Below are positions 21,892 through 36,046 of a stretch of 64,000 bases of DNA, one piece after another. The notes under the pieces were generated by a model. That model worked only from the letters and a program-made list of their open reading frames with translations, was not told where the DNA came from and did no database searches. Made by a program: the position numbers and the translations under genes. How positions within the stretch are numbered: the stretch's first letter is position 1; every line of letters starts with the position of its first letter. The stretch comes from Chrysomallon squamiferum (lineage: Eukaryota; Mollusca; Gastropoda; Neomphalida; Peltospiridae): contig CM022676.1 in the NCBI GenBank assembly GCA_012295275.1, positions 12,719,660 to 12,783,659 of the forward strand. Direction: 5' to 3'.

Positions 21892-22164
21892 GAGAGAAAT
21901 ATTGGACATGTACTGGTACTAATACGAAATCCATAATTATTGATAAAGTGATCCAGGATTATTTTCTAATGGATTTCACAAAATTAGAATAAGTGTAGTG
22001 AATGAAGACTGATGTGTGTATGAAAGAATAATGGAAATGGAATCTATTTAAATAAATTTATGCAGTTGCATCTTTTACTTCCTGTGATATGCACATGCAT
22101 GATTATTATTGAATTGAATGGGATATATATTTACATGCTTTCATATTGTGAAGACATTAAATTC

Positions 22165-22205
<41 letters not shown>

Positions 22206-23451
22206 TATATGTACGTGTGTATGTTAAAGGTTAAATTTGAAAAACAATTGAAGTTTAAAAAATCTTGCATGTGTATGTGAAAAAAACACTCATAAAGTCA
22301 TATTATTTTCATACATTTACTAAAAACTTTTAGCTATTTAGAATATATTGCAAGATATAATGATGATAAAAAATGGTAACAATAATAAAAAAATAAAAAA
22401 CTTAAATAGATTTATCATCTTCATAGTTTTATAAATCTACAGATAATTAATTTGAGTCCACTGTATAATAACTGATTATTTTCAAAATTCTTTTTTTATT
22501 TATATTTTTTGTGATATATTGTCCAGTTTGGAAAAAGCTAAAATAAATTAAAATTTAAACAACATATCCTTACTTACATAGAAACTTTAGCATGTGTCTC
22601 TTAAATATTATACATACATTTATTTTTTTTTAAATTTAGGTTTAGTCATTTTAATTAATATTAATGTTCTTTTAGTAAAAATGTGCTTTTGCATTTTTTC
22701 TAGTTTGATCAGTCAAGTAGGTATTGATCAAGATATCAAAATAGAATTCAATAAATATCATTGTAAATTAAACCCAGTTTACTGAATACATCATTTGTGC
22801 AAAAAATCCAGATGTGTAAATTATTTGGAATCTTTATTGAAATAACTTTCAGACATGGATTTAATGTGTAGTCTGTACAAATGTTGCTATGGGATTTTAG
22901 TACTTTGTCAAAACTGTAGAACATTATTAAAACAGGAAAATCCTGGAAACTACTCATGGAGAGAGTGACAAACTTGTGTTTGCTACCACCAAGAACATGG
23001 AATACCTATGCAATTCTGATGGCATTTTTGCTGTCAGCACCTTCAATACATCACCATGATTATTTGTATTTCTACAGATACTCGTCATAACAGTATTGCA
23101 ACAAAGATGTTTTAGGGAGTCCAGATCCAGGTATGCTTAACCCACTGAGACAAAGTTCAGTGGAGGAAGATTCAGCATGTTTCAATTTTCCAGTACAAAG
23201 ATGTGCAACTAGAGTCAAGGCTGTCCCATTCATACACCAGGGACCAGGTTGGGGATATTCTTTGCATATAGTTCCCAGGCAGTACCCATGTAATGTACTG
23301 TTGGGTTTGAAATGAACTCTCCCAAACAAGTAATTTGAATATCGTTCAAAGTACTTGTACCCTGAACATTTTCTGTACCATCCCTTCGTTTAACTTACAC
23401 CAGTTGCTCCGATTCCCACCATCCCTCTCACAAAGGCTGGGGAGATCACTG

Positions 23452-23504
<53 letters not shown>

Positions 23505-23870
23505 CTGTACATGTGTGTGTTTGTATGTATATATAAATATATATATATATATATATAGCCGTACATGTGTGTGTTTGTATGTATATACTGTGCTGAATAA
23601 ATTTAACATCTGCTATATGAAATGTAGACTACACGATTGGATGTTGAATTTATTTGTACACATTATTTCATTAATCCAGCATTTCTGAATATAGCCAGCA
23701 GTAACCTGTTGTCACGGTGTGAACATCGTTACTTTAATGTCAACTGAGGAAATGGAGGGGTACATTTACCAAAATGGTGAGATACTCAATAATGTCTGTG
23801 TGTGTGTGTGTGTGCACTAGTGTCATTGATGAAAGCACTACATCGTTGTCTTATGCTTCTAACGAGAGCA
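20943..23870. other. Region downstream of gene A, no gene supported
   Basis: It contains (TG)n at about 21795-21891, short AT/AC arrays near 22165-22210 and (TA)n at 23457-23502 and 23534-23558. A less AT-rich patch at 23070-23330 is open on both strands but unrecognised. Such patches are usually old retroelement pieces. Confidence 0.4.
21795..21891. repeat. (TG)n microsatellite
   Basis: A nearly pure TG array with two TC/TA interruptions. Long open frames across it on both strands are artefacts of the repeat. Confidence 0.95.
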
Positions 23871-24890
23871 TTAATCTCAGGAACAGTAAATGTGTTCATA
23901 GCAATGGATATTAAGAACTTGAGAATGGTTTATGCATACCCTATAGCCCAGTAGGTCCCATGCATGCTCAGTTGGGAACAAGTCAGCAGATTTTGGTGGC
24001 CTGTTCAACACTTGGATGTGGATCCTCTCAGGAAGATTACTAGTTAGCCTAGCGGTATGTCTAGAGTTGTCATGTTCAAACAGAAAGCCAGGATGCTGCT
24101 GCAGGAATGGAATGGCTACTGGTGTATTGATCTCGTCACAGTAACATTGAGCAGTCATGTTCTCGTGAATGAAAACAAGATCTGCTTTACCTCTACTATG
24201 AATGCTGGCCCACACAATAACTTTACTGCCGCCATATCGGTCGTGCTGAATGACGTCTGCATCTCCCATTCACCTCCATACATGATGCAGACCATCTGCA
24301 AACTGAACACAAAACCTGGATTCCTCTGTGAATAATGTCTGATTAAGTGTTGTTTTATTCTGGCCCATCTCAAACGTTCCTGAATGTGACGCACTGTCAG
24401 GGGAACGGCTACAACAGGGCGACCTGCTTCTAATCCAGCAGCGTGGAGATGGCTACAGACAGTTTCAGCATGAATTCTAGTGCCTGTGATTTGCTGCAAA
24501 GTATGAGCCAAACATGGAGCATTTTTGAACTGTGACATAGATATGACATGACTGAATACCTGTCTTTCCTTGGAGTAGTTAATCGTGGTCTACCAGAATG
24601 AGGTTGATTTAGCATTTGCCCAGTTTAGTGTTGTCGGAGTTGCGATGTGGTACTGTCATGAACACGAAAGTACTGAGAGACATCGTGTCCATTTTAACCG
24701 GCATTAAGCCGTCCTATTGCTTCATGATTTGCCGTTAAGCCTGGACATTATAACAGGATACATTTTTCCTTTTGTTTTTGGATAATGTTGGCTGAGTGCA
24801 TACAAATGTGATTTCAGTGCATCTGTATTGCACACACTTCTGTGACAGCATGTGGAGTAGGCATAGCGGTGTGCGATATGAACATACAGA
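23870..24890 (-). pseudogene. Tc1/mariner-like transposase remnant, copy 1
   Basis: Minus-strand pieces appear in order in different frames. They are a helix-turn-helix region (EAIGRLNAG, then NGHDVSQYFRVHDSTTSQLR), the linker SGRPRLTTPRKDR, AGRPVVAVPLTVRHIQERLR, and a catalytic part with VIVWASIHSRGKADLVFIH, FLFEHDNSRHTAR and NRPPKSADLFPTEHAWDLLG. This order is that of Tc1 transposases. Frameshifts and stops break it, so it is inactive. Terminal repeats were not resolved. Its minus-strand downstream end lies toward gene A. Confidence 0.85.
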
Positions 24891-26670
24891 ACATACAGAA
24901 AGGAGAACATTTTAATAACTTTAAAAATGATTTATATACAAATCATTAACAAATGTAACTATTTTAAACATAAAAGATTCACTTAAAAGAATAAAAGAAA
25001 AAAGTAAAAGCGTTATTGTCAGTGTTGAAATTCGAAACATTCCGTATGTGCATAATTAAGACGTTTACATGGAGCATGGATATTAAAGCATTTCACACAT
25101 AGTTTCTATAATGTTATGAAATGTACTCGCGCCCAGAATTAATCTCGAACAATAACTGATTTTTTTTTTTTGTATGTTACAAATCGTTTTACAAAAAACA
25201 AAATCGTATAACAACAAGAAAAAAAACAAAATAAAAAATTATGTTTTTATCTTTATCTTACCGTTAGCTCTGGTTGATAACCGTCTCCAATTTTTTAGCA
25301 GAAATAATAATAATAAATAAATAGATAACTAACTAAATAAATAAAACCTTTGAAATTCATGTATTGCAGCATTGTATTATTTTAAAGATTAGTCTCATAA
25401 TACAGATGAGTTTATTTTATCCGTTTTAACGCGAATAGTGAAAACCTGGCAGCTTAGTAAGGCACGCCATGCTGTACGAGTGCGTGAAAGAACATAAAAT
25501 ACAAGTTAGGCACACGTCAAAATTCAGAGTCTTTTTAATGACATGTTCAAAAGAAAATTTAACTTTGAACAGACTAAATTCAAACAGAGAAAAATTTCAA
25601 TTAAAATAAATAAAGTAGAAATAACACCACAATTGAAATTTGAAACTGTTTAAATATGGAACAAAAAAAAGTACATTAAAGCACTTAACACTTAACAATG
25701 AATTTCAATAATTTTATAAATAATAAAACACTTTAATAACTGTAAGAATACTAACAACCAACGCCAACACTTTTCTTATAAAAATGTCTTCTTTTCTGAA
25801 ATGCTTTCAAATGTACTGGAAATATACCAGCATTCTAACTGATGACTTACCTCTGATTTGTAATTCTAACACTGTTTACTTACAAATGATAAAAAGTAAC
25901 TGTCAAAATGTTATAAGATCAGTCTTTCACACTAAATAAAATATTGTATTTAGTTACAAATTAAATTCTAGAAATATACATATGTAATATATTTCATTTA
26001 GAAAAACTTAAAAACAAAAGAATCATTTTAATACATATATAAATATACAAAGTAAGTTATAATAATAATAATAATAATAATATTGAGGATAAAATCCAAG
26101 GAAACAAACAAGAATATAATTTAGATCGTTGTCAATATTTTATACATCTCATATCTCCGTGTTTATCTATCTCTGAGGAGTCTGTAGATCTACAGCAAAC
26201 CAGTGATGACTAAAGTGTTGATAAACCTGAAGAAAGATAAAATAAAGATAAAATGATAAACAAAGAATTATTAGACACACGGAAATAGATAAACACAGAC
26301 ACAAACAAGAAAGGCATACAGACATAAAAAAAGACAACATATGTAGATAGACATCATTACATACACTGATACAGGCACATCTTTACATGTACATATAGAT
26401 AATACATATATACATAAATACACAAGTACTTGAAGACGGTCCGACAGAAAAGTAGATATACAGAATCACAGAAACAAACAGACTGAGCGATACTAGACAT
26501 AGGTACACATGATACATGCTGGTATACTGAGAGGAAAGCTGATAAAATTAATATTACAATAAAATAACTAATAAAAAGAAAATAGTTACAAGACTACTTA
26601 CGTGATTATTACATAAATCATTGAAGAAAATATGGAATCGCTTCCGCTTATGTACTCTAAAATAAATTAA

Positions 26671-26706
<36 letters not shown>

Positions 26707-29420
26707 CCTTTAATTACTACCGAATATCTAGCAGCACACATATACTCATATCTTTCAAGGACGTCTATCTCCAGAAGTGAAAGTCTTGTCCCAGTCAAGC
26801 ACTTATATTCGTTCTTAATGACCTTCAAAAATTCAAATGCTGACAACAGTAAAAACCTGTTTCTCAAAGTTTGTTTGCGGTCCTAGACTATTGACTTAAT
26901 TGAAATTAGCCTCCGAAAACTCAAAGCAGAGAATAGTAAGTTGTTCTTTAAGCAGAATAAAATTAACTTGCTATTGGTCATCTGCCTATGTAAGGCTAAG
27001 GGCTTCTTTACATAATATATAATTGCATACAGTCCTCAAAGAACTGCCATAGTGAACTATTAACTCTTACTCATTAATGTTTCTTTGTATTTACAAAGAA
27101 ATGTATTGTGGGAAACATGTTATTTGCAATTTAAATGTGAGTTAAGAGAACTGTGTGAATTATGTTTTTAAATCTGAATACATACATACATTCATATATA
27201 GATAGATAGCTAGATATATAGATATATGCTTATATATACAGACCTGTACATGTATATTCATTAGAAGAAATTGCTGTAAATGTTTGAATTCCCTGAAAGT
27301 TAAACTATTTTATTAATACTTTTCAGTTTTGAATTATCAAGGTGTATCTGTGTCTGTACATACATACACACAGACGAAACTCGTCTAACAGTCACCTGTT
27401 CAAAATCCCACCACAAATTCCCCCAAAAGTATTTCCTTCTTTAAATGAGCTGTTCTGTGCAGTCACTGGTTTATAACCGCCAGCAGCCAATGTTTTCCAC
27501 TGAAAATAATCAACTGAACCTTCTATAATTGTCACCGTTTTTACATATTGTAATAGCTTTCCAATGGGGCTAAAAGCAGCCAGAGCCTAATGCTTGCAAA
27601 ATATTTAACATGGTTTTCACTGTTGAGTTAAAGGAAAAGTGCTACATGGAGTGTTTAAAACATCCTGTTTTACAAGTGCAGGTTATTATTTCACAGAAAA
27701 ACTCATGATCAAACAAACAACAACACTCCGTTTATGAGCAAATCTTTATCTTTTTCTCCATGCAATTCATAAAGTTTTTGTCTGCTTGTAAGCCAAATTA
27801 ATAGAGGTTAAAACTGTCTTAAATCTGTGTTTACTCAGATTCCACAAACTTGCATAATTTATGTTAATTTAATAATGAAATGTGTTGATTAGATGAGATC
27901 ATATTATATTATGAAAAGAATCATTTTCAAGCATTCTTGACCAGTTTTTAATTAGTGGTTTTGCATATAAAGATTTCAGAGGGTTTTATTAAGAACAGTG
28001 GAAGGGGAACTGAGGTTACATGAATGATTAGCACAAGGTTAGGGCTAACAATGTGATTATGTCATTTACTGCGTGATGGTGTTGTTTCTGTTGTTGTCGA
28101 TTCTAATATAAACATATTAATATGAATAAAATAAATAATGTGTAGGAATTAAGCTTTAGTATGGTAAAAACAAGTGAAGTGGAGAAAATACATTACAAAA
28201 AAGGAAAAGAAAAAAATATCCAATAAATACTAATGTTAATAATAATATTATTATTACTATATTATCAAAGGACAAGGTGATGTAAAAAGTGTAATCTGAT
28301 TACTAAAACTAGACAAGTAACAGTAATATCTAATTTACAAACTATAATTTCAGATAATAAATCAGAAATATAATCAGATCGAATGTAAATATTCTGTTCC
28401 GCCTCATTAAAACATCCATACAGGACATTCCACAATAAAACACACTGACAGCACAGATAGCATACTGTTAACCAATCATACAAGTTCTTACTGCAAACAT
28501 CATAATCTCAAATGTTAAAATGTATTTATAAAAGATTTTGTGAAGGACAAGCATTAAGTTGTACATTTATCCATGTTAATAAGCCTATTACTCAGTCAGG
28601 AATAAAAACTATCAACATAAAACAGACAGTTTTAAAAGCTATCATTTTGTTATATCAGAGATAAAAGACAGAAATGAAGCTGTTCCTCGATTAGTAAAGC
28701 AGCATCCACAAACAATCACTGACATCTAGAATTTATTTAAAATAACCTATCATGTGGTGTAGTAGCTATGTGTACTAAACATTAATGATGGTAACATGTA
28801 TCCCTGAACATTCTTTAATCTGATGATCAACATCATTGTGATACTGTCTGACAGGATGTTGGTTCACTGTTGTACTGTCACTCATATCATCAGTTTTATT
28901 CAGTGAATCACTGACTGTCTGTTGACAGACTTCATATTCTGTGTGTTCTTCACAGACATCATTACTGACACATTGATTTGCAGGCTGCACATTGGTCTGA
29001 TTATCTGAGTAATCTTCAGATGTTTCATCTGCTCCAGGATTTCCATGGTAACCAGATGTACTGGTTGAAGCAGCTTTATTAGGAATCCTTTCTTTGAAAG
29101 ACAGTGAACTTTCTACATCTTCAGTATCACCTTTTTTGTCAATGTTCTCTTGGATGTTACAGTTTTCTACTGCTTTGTTATCAGTAGAAGATGCTGCTTT
29201 GGTGTGAGTCTTTTCAATGCTCATTTCACTGCCCTGTTGTACATTTTCATTTTTATTGTTGTTTTTTTGTATTTTTGTTTCTTAGTGATATCAAACAATA
29301 TACTATGATTATACAAATACCTGTGACACTGACAACAGTAATCAGGATAATACAAACTAAATTACAGGAAGAAGTTGATTGTGGTAGCACTGTAGGAACA
29401 CTTGTTGATCTGTTATCATC
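24070..29420. repeat. Segmental duplication, copy 1
   Basis: Long stretches match 57170-62850 in the same orientation: the Tc1 remnant, the block around 25010-26890, the block 27400-28500 and the membrane/tail exon. Differences include about 400 bp present only here (about 27010-27400). Copy 2 carries a CT array and insertions near 60800-60990 and 61610-61800. The spacing between copies is about 33 kb. Confidence 0.85.
28772..29419 (-). CDS. Minus-strand receptor C1: transmembrane and cytoplasmic-tail exon, frameshifted
   Basis: Read on the minus strand after the acceptor TTCTTTGACAG, the phase-1 frame gives DDNRSTSVPT, a membrane helix (NLVCIILITVVSVTGICIII) and SLRN. It then shifts frame at an A7 run (plus 29262-29268). 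The long tail begins MSIEKTHTKAAS and ends HVTIINV. The tail is acidic and polar, with tyrosines in SEDYSDN, TEYEVC and RQYHNDVDHQ. The paralogue at 62.2-62.85 kb reads through the same site in one frame. Upstream it can splice in phase from the half-Ig exon at 33744-33969. Confidence 0.75.
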
Positions 29421-29429
29421 TGTCAAAGA

Positions 29430-32400
29430 AGAAAAGTGTTAAGAGACTAATCATTGACTGAAAGTTATGTAAGGATGGAAATTGTTATGATAGAACATCT
29501 ATAACGATAGACAGAAGTCCATCCTTAAAGTACCTTCTTTTTTTTTTATCTCAAGTAATTTTCTATGTTCTTTTACAGATCAGTATCATAAATAAATTGA
29601 GGGGTTAGAGCCATAAGGTTGTAACTGCATTTTTGCCAAACTGAGAAAAATGCAAAACCAAGTTTCAGTTGTCTGGCATTTGTATATGTATTGACACAGG
29701 TTTTTGAAATCACACGTTTACTGCTTGTTTTTAGACTCATCTATTCAGAATTTGTCTTGACAATAGTTCTAGTCATTAGCTCAACCCATACCCCAGAATC
29801 ACTTACAATATTTGGGTGTATGAAAATCACAGACTTAAAAACGTCTTAAGTGTAATAAAGTCCTTTTGTCATGAAGTGAATTGAGACATGTATATAGGTA
29901 CAGAACATCACAAGTGCACTCATGTCTTTTTGGTTTTGATATATTTTCCAAACAATCAAGACCATAACGACGTTAGTCTCATTATGACATACTGGCAAAA
30001 CAATGTAATAGGTGAACATACTAATTTCACTGAAACCAAAATATCATTAGTGCAGTCATGACTTTTTGGCATCAACAAATATTCACTTACGACTGTGGCC
30101 CTGATTAATATCTCAAACAGTTATTATCTACTAACTTGATTCTTTGATATTTCAAAGATTAATATACATCTATTCATCTATTGGTGGTAAAATGTCATTT
30201 TCACAAAAAAAGCACTTAAGATCTTCTGGCTCTAACCCCTCGAAATGTCCAGTATGTCAATCAAACAGTTTTTGTGTAACTTGGTTTGTTTTTAAATAAA
30301 AAGATAACAATAATCAATCTTTTATCTGAGCTTAAAAAGGCACAAAACTAACTAATAATGTCTGATAAATATTTATTTATGTTCCCCAAAAGATAATGGT
30401 CTGATTTTTAAAAACTTGTATACTTATATGCTTAAATGCCTAAACTGTGCCAAAATAAAAAATTACTGGAAAAGATCAGAGAAATTTATTTCATCTTTCA
30501 TTTTTTTAATTTTAATTATAATTCAATAATAGGAAGTAAATTCATGCAAATGAATGAATTTGTTCATGTCTTGTACATTTTCAACATTAAAATATGGTGC
30601 CTGCAAATATGTGAAATTAAATCTGTTACTTCACTTTCCTTTCCACGGAAATCGTTCATGCTGAATTCAGAATAATTATGGTAATAGTAGCTGATTCTGC
30701 TTATTTTACATTTTAATTTGGAAAGACAGCAAAAATAGAATATTCTTCTTTCTTCAATTAACCATCCTAAAAATACTGAGTAGGCTGAGTAAAATGTACC
30801 CACCAAACACTAAACATTTACATACACTTTGTTATAAAACCAAATGTATTTGTTATTGTATTTTTATCAAATTATTTGATATCAGATAGTGACTAGTCAG
30901 TCAAACATATTTCTTGTCTACTAACTTACAACTTTAGTGACCCTTTCACTGTGTTCTATTACATCACAAAACCGGTTGCACTGCAAAATCATGAGTTGTG
31001 ACACTCAAAAAAATGTCTGTTAAGTTATCATTAAAAAAGTAACCTAGCATAAGTTTTGGTAAATTAGTAGAGAGGTGGGAACACCTGTCATCATTAGACA
31101 AGATTATAATCAAGTCATATAATCAAGTAATCCAGCTAAACTCTATTAAATTTTGATCACATGGAAAACTGTGGACATCTGAGTAATTTAGCAGAGTTGA
31201 TGATAACTTAGTTGACATGTATTAAAATATTAGCTAACATACATCATGATTATTATTTTAGTGATTTCAATATACTGCAGCTAATGCAAATATAGTTTTC
31301 ATCACCTATTATTAGTCTGCCAACACAGGTAGTGGCAGACAGTTACATATCAGCCAATCACTAGACAAACTGTGCTTACATGCTACCTGTAACATTATGA
31401 ATCGCATGGAAATAAAGAGGGATATCTGCTCTTGAATTGTGTGTTGTGTGTTTCATCTGAGTTATTCAGTGAACCTGTAATCTGCATTTAAAAACTGCTA
31501 CATTATAACACAGCTGACAGCAGATACATTTTTAAAATGGACAGCTAAAACCATACCCCAGCTTCTGTGGCATCCACATCTGATATCATTCAAAAGATTG
31601 TTCAATTTCATTTTGAGTGGCATTTTAAACTAAGCATAATATTTACTGGAGCAGCAGCCATTTCCAATGTAACAACTGCTACCACTAACCAAATTACATT
31701 TTTTGTTTGTTCAAAATGCTATCAATCGCAGAGTACAGATTATAAGAGAATTTGATCTCGGTTTTTGATCGAATTTTGCACCATGTCATTGTCAGTTATT
31801 ACGATTGTTTAATTAATGTTTCTTATAAACGTATTCAAGCATTCATTTAATTTTTATCTGATTATTTTGTATATTCTACTGTGAAAAGCATTTGTAGTGC
31901 TGAAACTTAAAAGACCTTAGCAAATCTAATGCTGAAAGGGATTAAGATATCATCATTGCTACCTTTATAGTTTACTGTTGTCTTTTATTTTATTTAGGAA
32001 TTAAAAAATATGCTTTATGATGATTTCTGTTGAAAATCAACCTACAGCTCGTATTTCTTGCTTCATTTTCAATGTAAATTACTGAAACACAATATTTTGT
32101 TTTAGTTCAAACAACCTAAGTTATAAAAAGAAAGTAACAATGTAAACTCCAGTCAGAGGTGCAAAAATCACACAGATACATATATAAATAATGTGACATA
32201 ATAATACGATACAAAATGTTAAAAGACATAACATTAATGGCGTCATTCATAATAAACATGGCACATCCAAAAATTCGAATTTTTGCTATTCCTTTATTTT
32301 AAGTGATTACTGTCAAAAAAAAAAGAAAAAGAAATGTGTTACTTAAATCAATCAATAAATAAATAAATACAATTGAATCTATCCGACAAAAAAAGAAAAA

Positions 32401-33418
32401 AAGAAAAAAAAAAAAAAGCAACATACAAAATACCCCACCCCAAAAAAACTGGTCAATAATTTTTAAAATAGCAAACAATCCTATTTCAAAAAATGTGTCA
32501 GTAAAAATTCAGTTCTGAAAGTAAGTATAGCTTATTAATGTTTCTAAACTTTTACACAGTGAGAATAACCCAACAGCAACTGATCACAAAATGATGATGG
32601 GTTCATCTTTCATCATGTGATTACTAACTGAAACTGTTCAATTACTGCCAAAAATGGTATGAAAATAAACATTCAAAAAACAAACAAACAAACATACAAA
32701 ATAAAATATTATAAAATAACATAAAATAAAAAACTGATTCAAAATGAAACAAATATGAAGAATATATTTTTGAACATTTTATTTCATATTGCAACTGCCC
32801 TCTTAGTTACAGTTAGGTTATATCTCTGAATTTATGAGGATAAACATTTTATAAATTAGTAGAGATTATATAAATGATGATAATACCCAAGATACAACAA
32901 TAATTTAGCTGCTCAGGAAATAAATAGACTGCATCTTTTGATTTATAAAAGAATAACATGACAGTCTCAAAATGTTTGAATTTTATAATAAAATAACATG
33001 GTTGGTATTTTTGTTTCTCGAAAACCAGTGGGTTCAATTTTGATGACACTGGTGTCATTAAAAGGATGGATGTCAATTAAAATTGAACACTCAAGATATT
33101 ATCTAAAACATAAATAAAATCCAATGCTGTAATATTTTCAGTTTAGTAGTAAAACAGACTTGAAGTAGACATAGTTATCACAAAAATGTGAATTCTGACA
33201 CTTCCAGTGAATTAATGTACAGAAAATGCACTATAATACATTAGTGAGATATGACATAATCTCAGTACTTTATCCTAATTGGTGATTCTATAATTATTGA
33301 GGAATTCTGAATCATAAACTACCTAGTGAAAAAACGTCTAGTGTAAAAAAAACAAAAGGTGAGGTTAAAGTTTAAACTTTTACTCATTTTTTAGGGGGAA
33401 GGGGTGATTTTACATGAA
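29430..33418. other. Intergenic or long intron of the C1 gene
   Basis: AT-rich sequence with A-rich runs (e.g. 32390-32420) and no recognisable exon on either strand. If C1 uses the half-Ig exon at 33.7-34.0 kb, this is one 4.3-kb intron. Confidence 0.45.
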
Positions 33419-33592
33419 ATGACTGAGATGTGAAGTAAAACTCAGAAATTATATATGCACTTAATCAAGATTTGAATGCTACACTTAGCATATCTCTCAT
33501 GCATCTGAAAACCTTTCAGTCTTAAGATTTTATTAGTCATGTTTTTAGTTCCAAACTTTTAAACATATCCATACACACACTGAAAACAGAAA

Positions 33593-33653
<61 letters not shown>

Positions 33654-34074
33654 TTCTATAAGAATGCTGTGAACTTAAGTTATGATAAAGTAGACATTAT
33701 ATAACATATTTTTTAATTGGATAAGATATATATTTGTATTTACCTGGAAATGTAAGTACGCGACTTTCAGTTCGTAGTGGACCAGCATCTCCTAACGAAG
33801 GGTGGTTGATTAACAGGATTAATTTAACTTTTTTACCAGCAAACTCAGGTGGTACTCGGTCAAATGACAAAGTACACTTTGATTCTTCATCTCCAGATTT
33901 ACATGTATCATTGTTACTGGTTATCTTTGTCAGAGTGTCTGGAACATTATTCTCAGTGTCAGTGCTTATCTGCATAGAACATCATTAGTTATCTATTTAA
34001 CAAATCTAATGAACATGAATTATACAGTTATATGTTTGAGGCATATAAAATAAAAATAAAAATATATAAATAAG
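33419..34074. repeat. Left arm of large inverted repeat
   Basis: This arm matches the reverse complement of 35587-36218 almost base for base. The main difference is the length of an internal ATT array (about 33593-33653 here, 36009-36046 there). The arm contains the half-Ig exon plus flanking intron on both sides. Confidence 0.9.
33744..33969 (-). CDS. Half-Ig exon (domain 2b type), minus-strand copy
   Basis: 226 nt, phase 0 at its start (after TTCTATGCAG) and phase 1 at its end (before GTAAAT). It encodes ISTDTENNVPDTLTKITS, a CKSGDEESKC pair, then FAGKKVKLILLINHPSLGD and RVLTFPG. It is homologous to gene A exon 4 and keeps the correct phase there. It can splice in frame to the membrane/tail exon at 29419. 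A first half (phase-0 donor) was not found upstream on this strand. Confidence 0.65.
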
Positions 34075-34360
34075 ATTTGGAATCCTTGTCATTTTGCCTT
34101 TCTAACAATACCAATTTTATGAAGATTGGCCCAGTAGTTCCTGAGATATGAGGGTTCTAAGGTTGGTGGTCACACCCATTTTTGGCAAAAATCTTAAAAT
34201 TCGGTGGGCCGTATCTCCCACACCACTGGTCTGATTGAGCTAACATTTCAGATTTGGTGCTGTGGGATCCCAGTCAACAAGTATACCAAGTTTTATAAAA
34301 ATCTGAGATGGGCGGGTTTAAATTTCTTTTTTTGGGGGGTGATTTGACACGGAATGACCC
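34075..34360. mobile_element. GGGTCATTCC-family element, truncated, in the inverted-repeat spacer
   Basis: It begins abruptly at the inner end of the left arm with ATTTGGAATCC and ends at the terminus GGTGATTTGACACGGAATGACCC. It is closely related to 36540-36795. Its truncation point coincides with the inverted-repeat breakpoint. Confidence 0.8.
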
Positions 34361-35586
34361 TATAACTATATGTGCAAATTGTTCGTGAAACTGTCGTAAT
34401 GTACAACAATATTGTTAACATGATATTTGTGATCTTGAAGGCGTCATTATGAATGTTGTTAGCCTATGATATCATTATATTAACAACAATGTCATTTATT
34501 AAAGGACTGTCATAAACAGGGATGAATGCATTGCACATTCTGCACACTGCATAAAAATCATATACTGGTAATCACTAACATTATCTGCTTATGTTTCTGG
34601 CTATGAAATTTTGGTCATTGTTTCTGGACCATCTTCTTCAGTATGTCAGCAATGCTTACTTGGTAAAAGACTATTAGTCTATGAGACTGGGTATCAAACT
34701 GATGAACTGATTGAATATAAATATAGGTTAAATAGTTTTAGACTAAATCAGTAAATCTTTACTTTTTCGTGATATATCTAGAGGTTTTCTGTCATTGTAA
34801 ATTAAATCATCTTAAGCCAGTTTTCTTTTTGAATGAGAGGTTTATGAGATATATATATGAAATTTGTTAAATCAGGTTTTTTTTGACATTTTATAACTTG
34901 AACAGATTGTTTTTTTTATAAGAATTTATCACTGAATTTTTTGACAGTTTTCTAAGGGTTGGTAATAAAAGACTTTACAGTTTTCCAAGTGCCCTCTGTG
35001 CATTCAAAATATTATTATTATGCAATCATTTAGATAATTTCCTGTCTGAGTTGGTTTTATGGACATTTTGCAGGAAAATCCAAAGATTGTATTGTATGAT
35101 TTAACATATAGATGATCTCGGAGATAACCTACATGTTTTATATATTTTTAATCACTTTTATCAGAGTATAAACTTAAATATCCAAAATGTACTTGTAGCA
35201 TTATTATTTTTTTCCATCCTGATTAATAAAAAAAATTACTTTGATTTAAAATTATTACATTTTGTTTCAGGCATGAAATTGTAACATCTTTATTGCCACA
35301 CAGCAGTTAATGAGAGTGATAACAAATGAAACATATCATGACAGTAAACAAAATAACAACACTGTGATTCTCTTTATTACAACAAATGTCACTTTTGTCT
35401 AATAGTTGTTAACTCAGTCATTATGTTGTTATGATCTAATGACTGGCATCTTCAGGAACATGGCCCTAGATCAATTTATAATGAATTTTTTTAACTAAAA
35501 AACACACATTTGTATTAACATTTGACCACACTGTTATAAAGCAGCATATAAATGCTCTCTATCAACATAATGTTTTACTTCTTTTG
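34361..35586. other. Spacer of inverted repeat
   Basis: Unique AT-rich sequence. No exon or repeat was recognised. Confidence 0.5.
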
Positions 35587-36007
35587 CTTATTTATATATT
35601 TTTATTTTTATTTTATATGCCTCAAACATATAACTGTATAATTCATGTTCATTAGATTTGTTAAATAGATAACTAATGATGTTCTATGCAGATAAGCACT
35701 GACACTGAGAATAATGTTCCAGACACTCTGACAAAGATAACCAGTAACAATGATACATGTAAATCTGGAGATGAAGAATCAAAGTGTACTTTGTCATTTG
35801 ACCGAGTACCACCTGAGTTTGCTGGTAAAAAAGTTAAATTAATCCTGTTAATCAACCACCCTTCGTTAGGAGATGCTGGTCCACTACGAACTGAAAGTCG
35901 CGTACTTACATTTCCAGGTAAATACAAATATATATCTTATCCAATTAAAAAATATGTTATATAATGTCTACTTTATCATAACTTAAGTTCACAGCATTCT
36001 TATAGAA

Positions 36008-36046
<39 letters not shown>

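Noticed and set aside
21533-21992. 129-residue and shorter frames with CV/HT repeats
   Set aside because: Translations of a TG microsatellite.
23335-23688. 117-residue frame with IY repeats
   Set aside because: It crosses TA arrays; the non-repeat part is unrecognised.
23870-24890. Tc1 remnant as a possible domesticated gene
   Set aside because: Frameshifts and stops break every part of it, and the second copy is equally damaged.
33593-33653. Regular short repeats that could be mistaken for a CRISPR array
   Set aside because: Simple trinucleotide microsatellites in a eukaryotic genome.
33734-33988. 84-residue plus-strand frame (and its mirror at 35673-35927)
   Set aside because: It is antisense to the half-Ig exon, which has splice sites and homology on the other strand.
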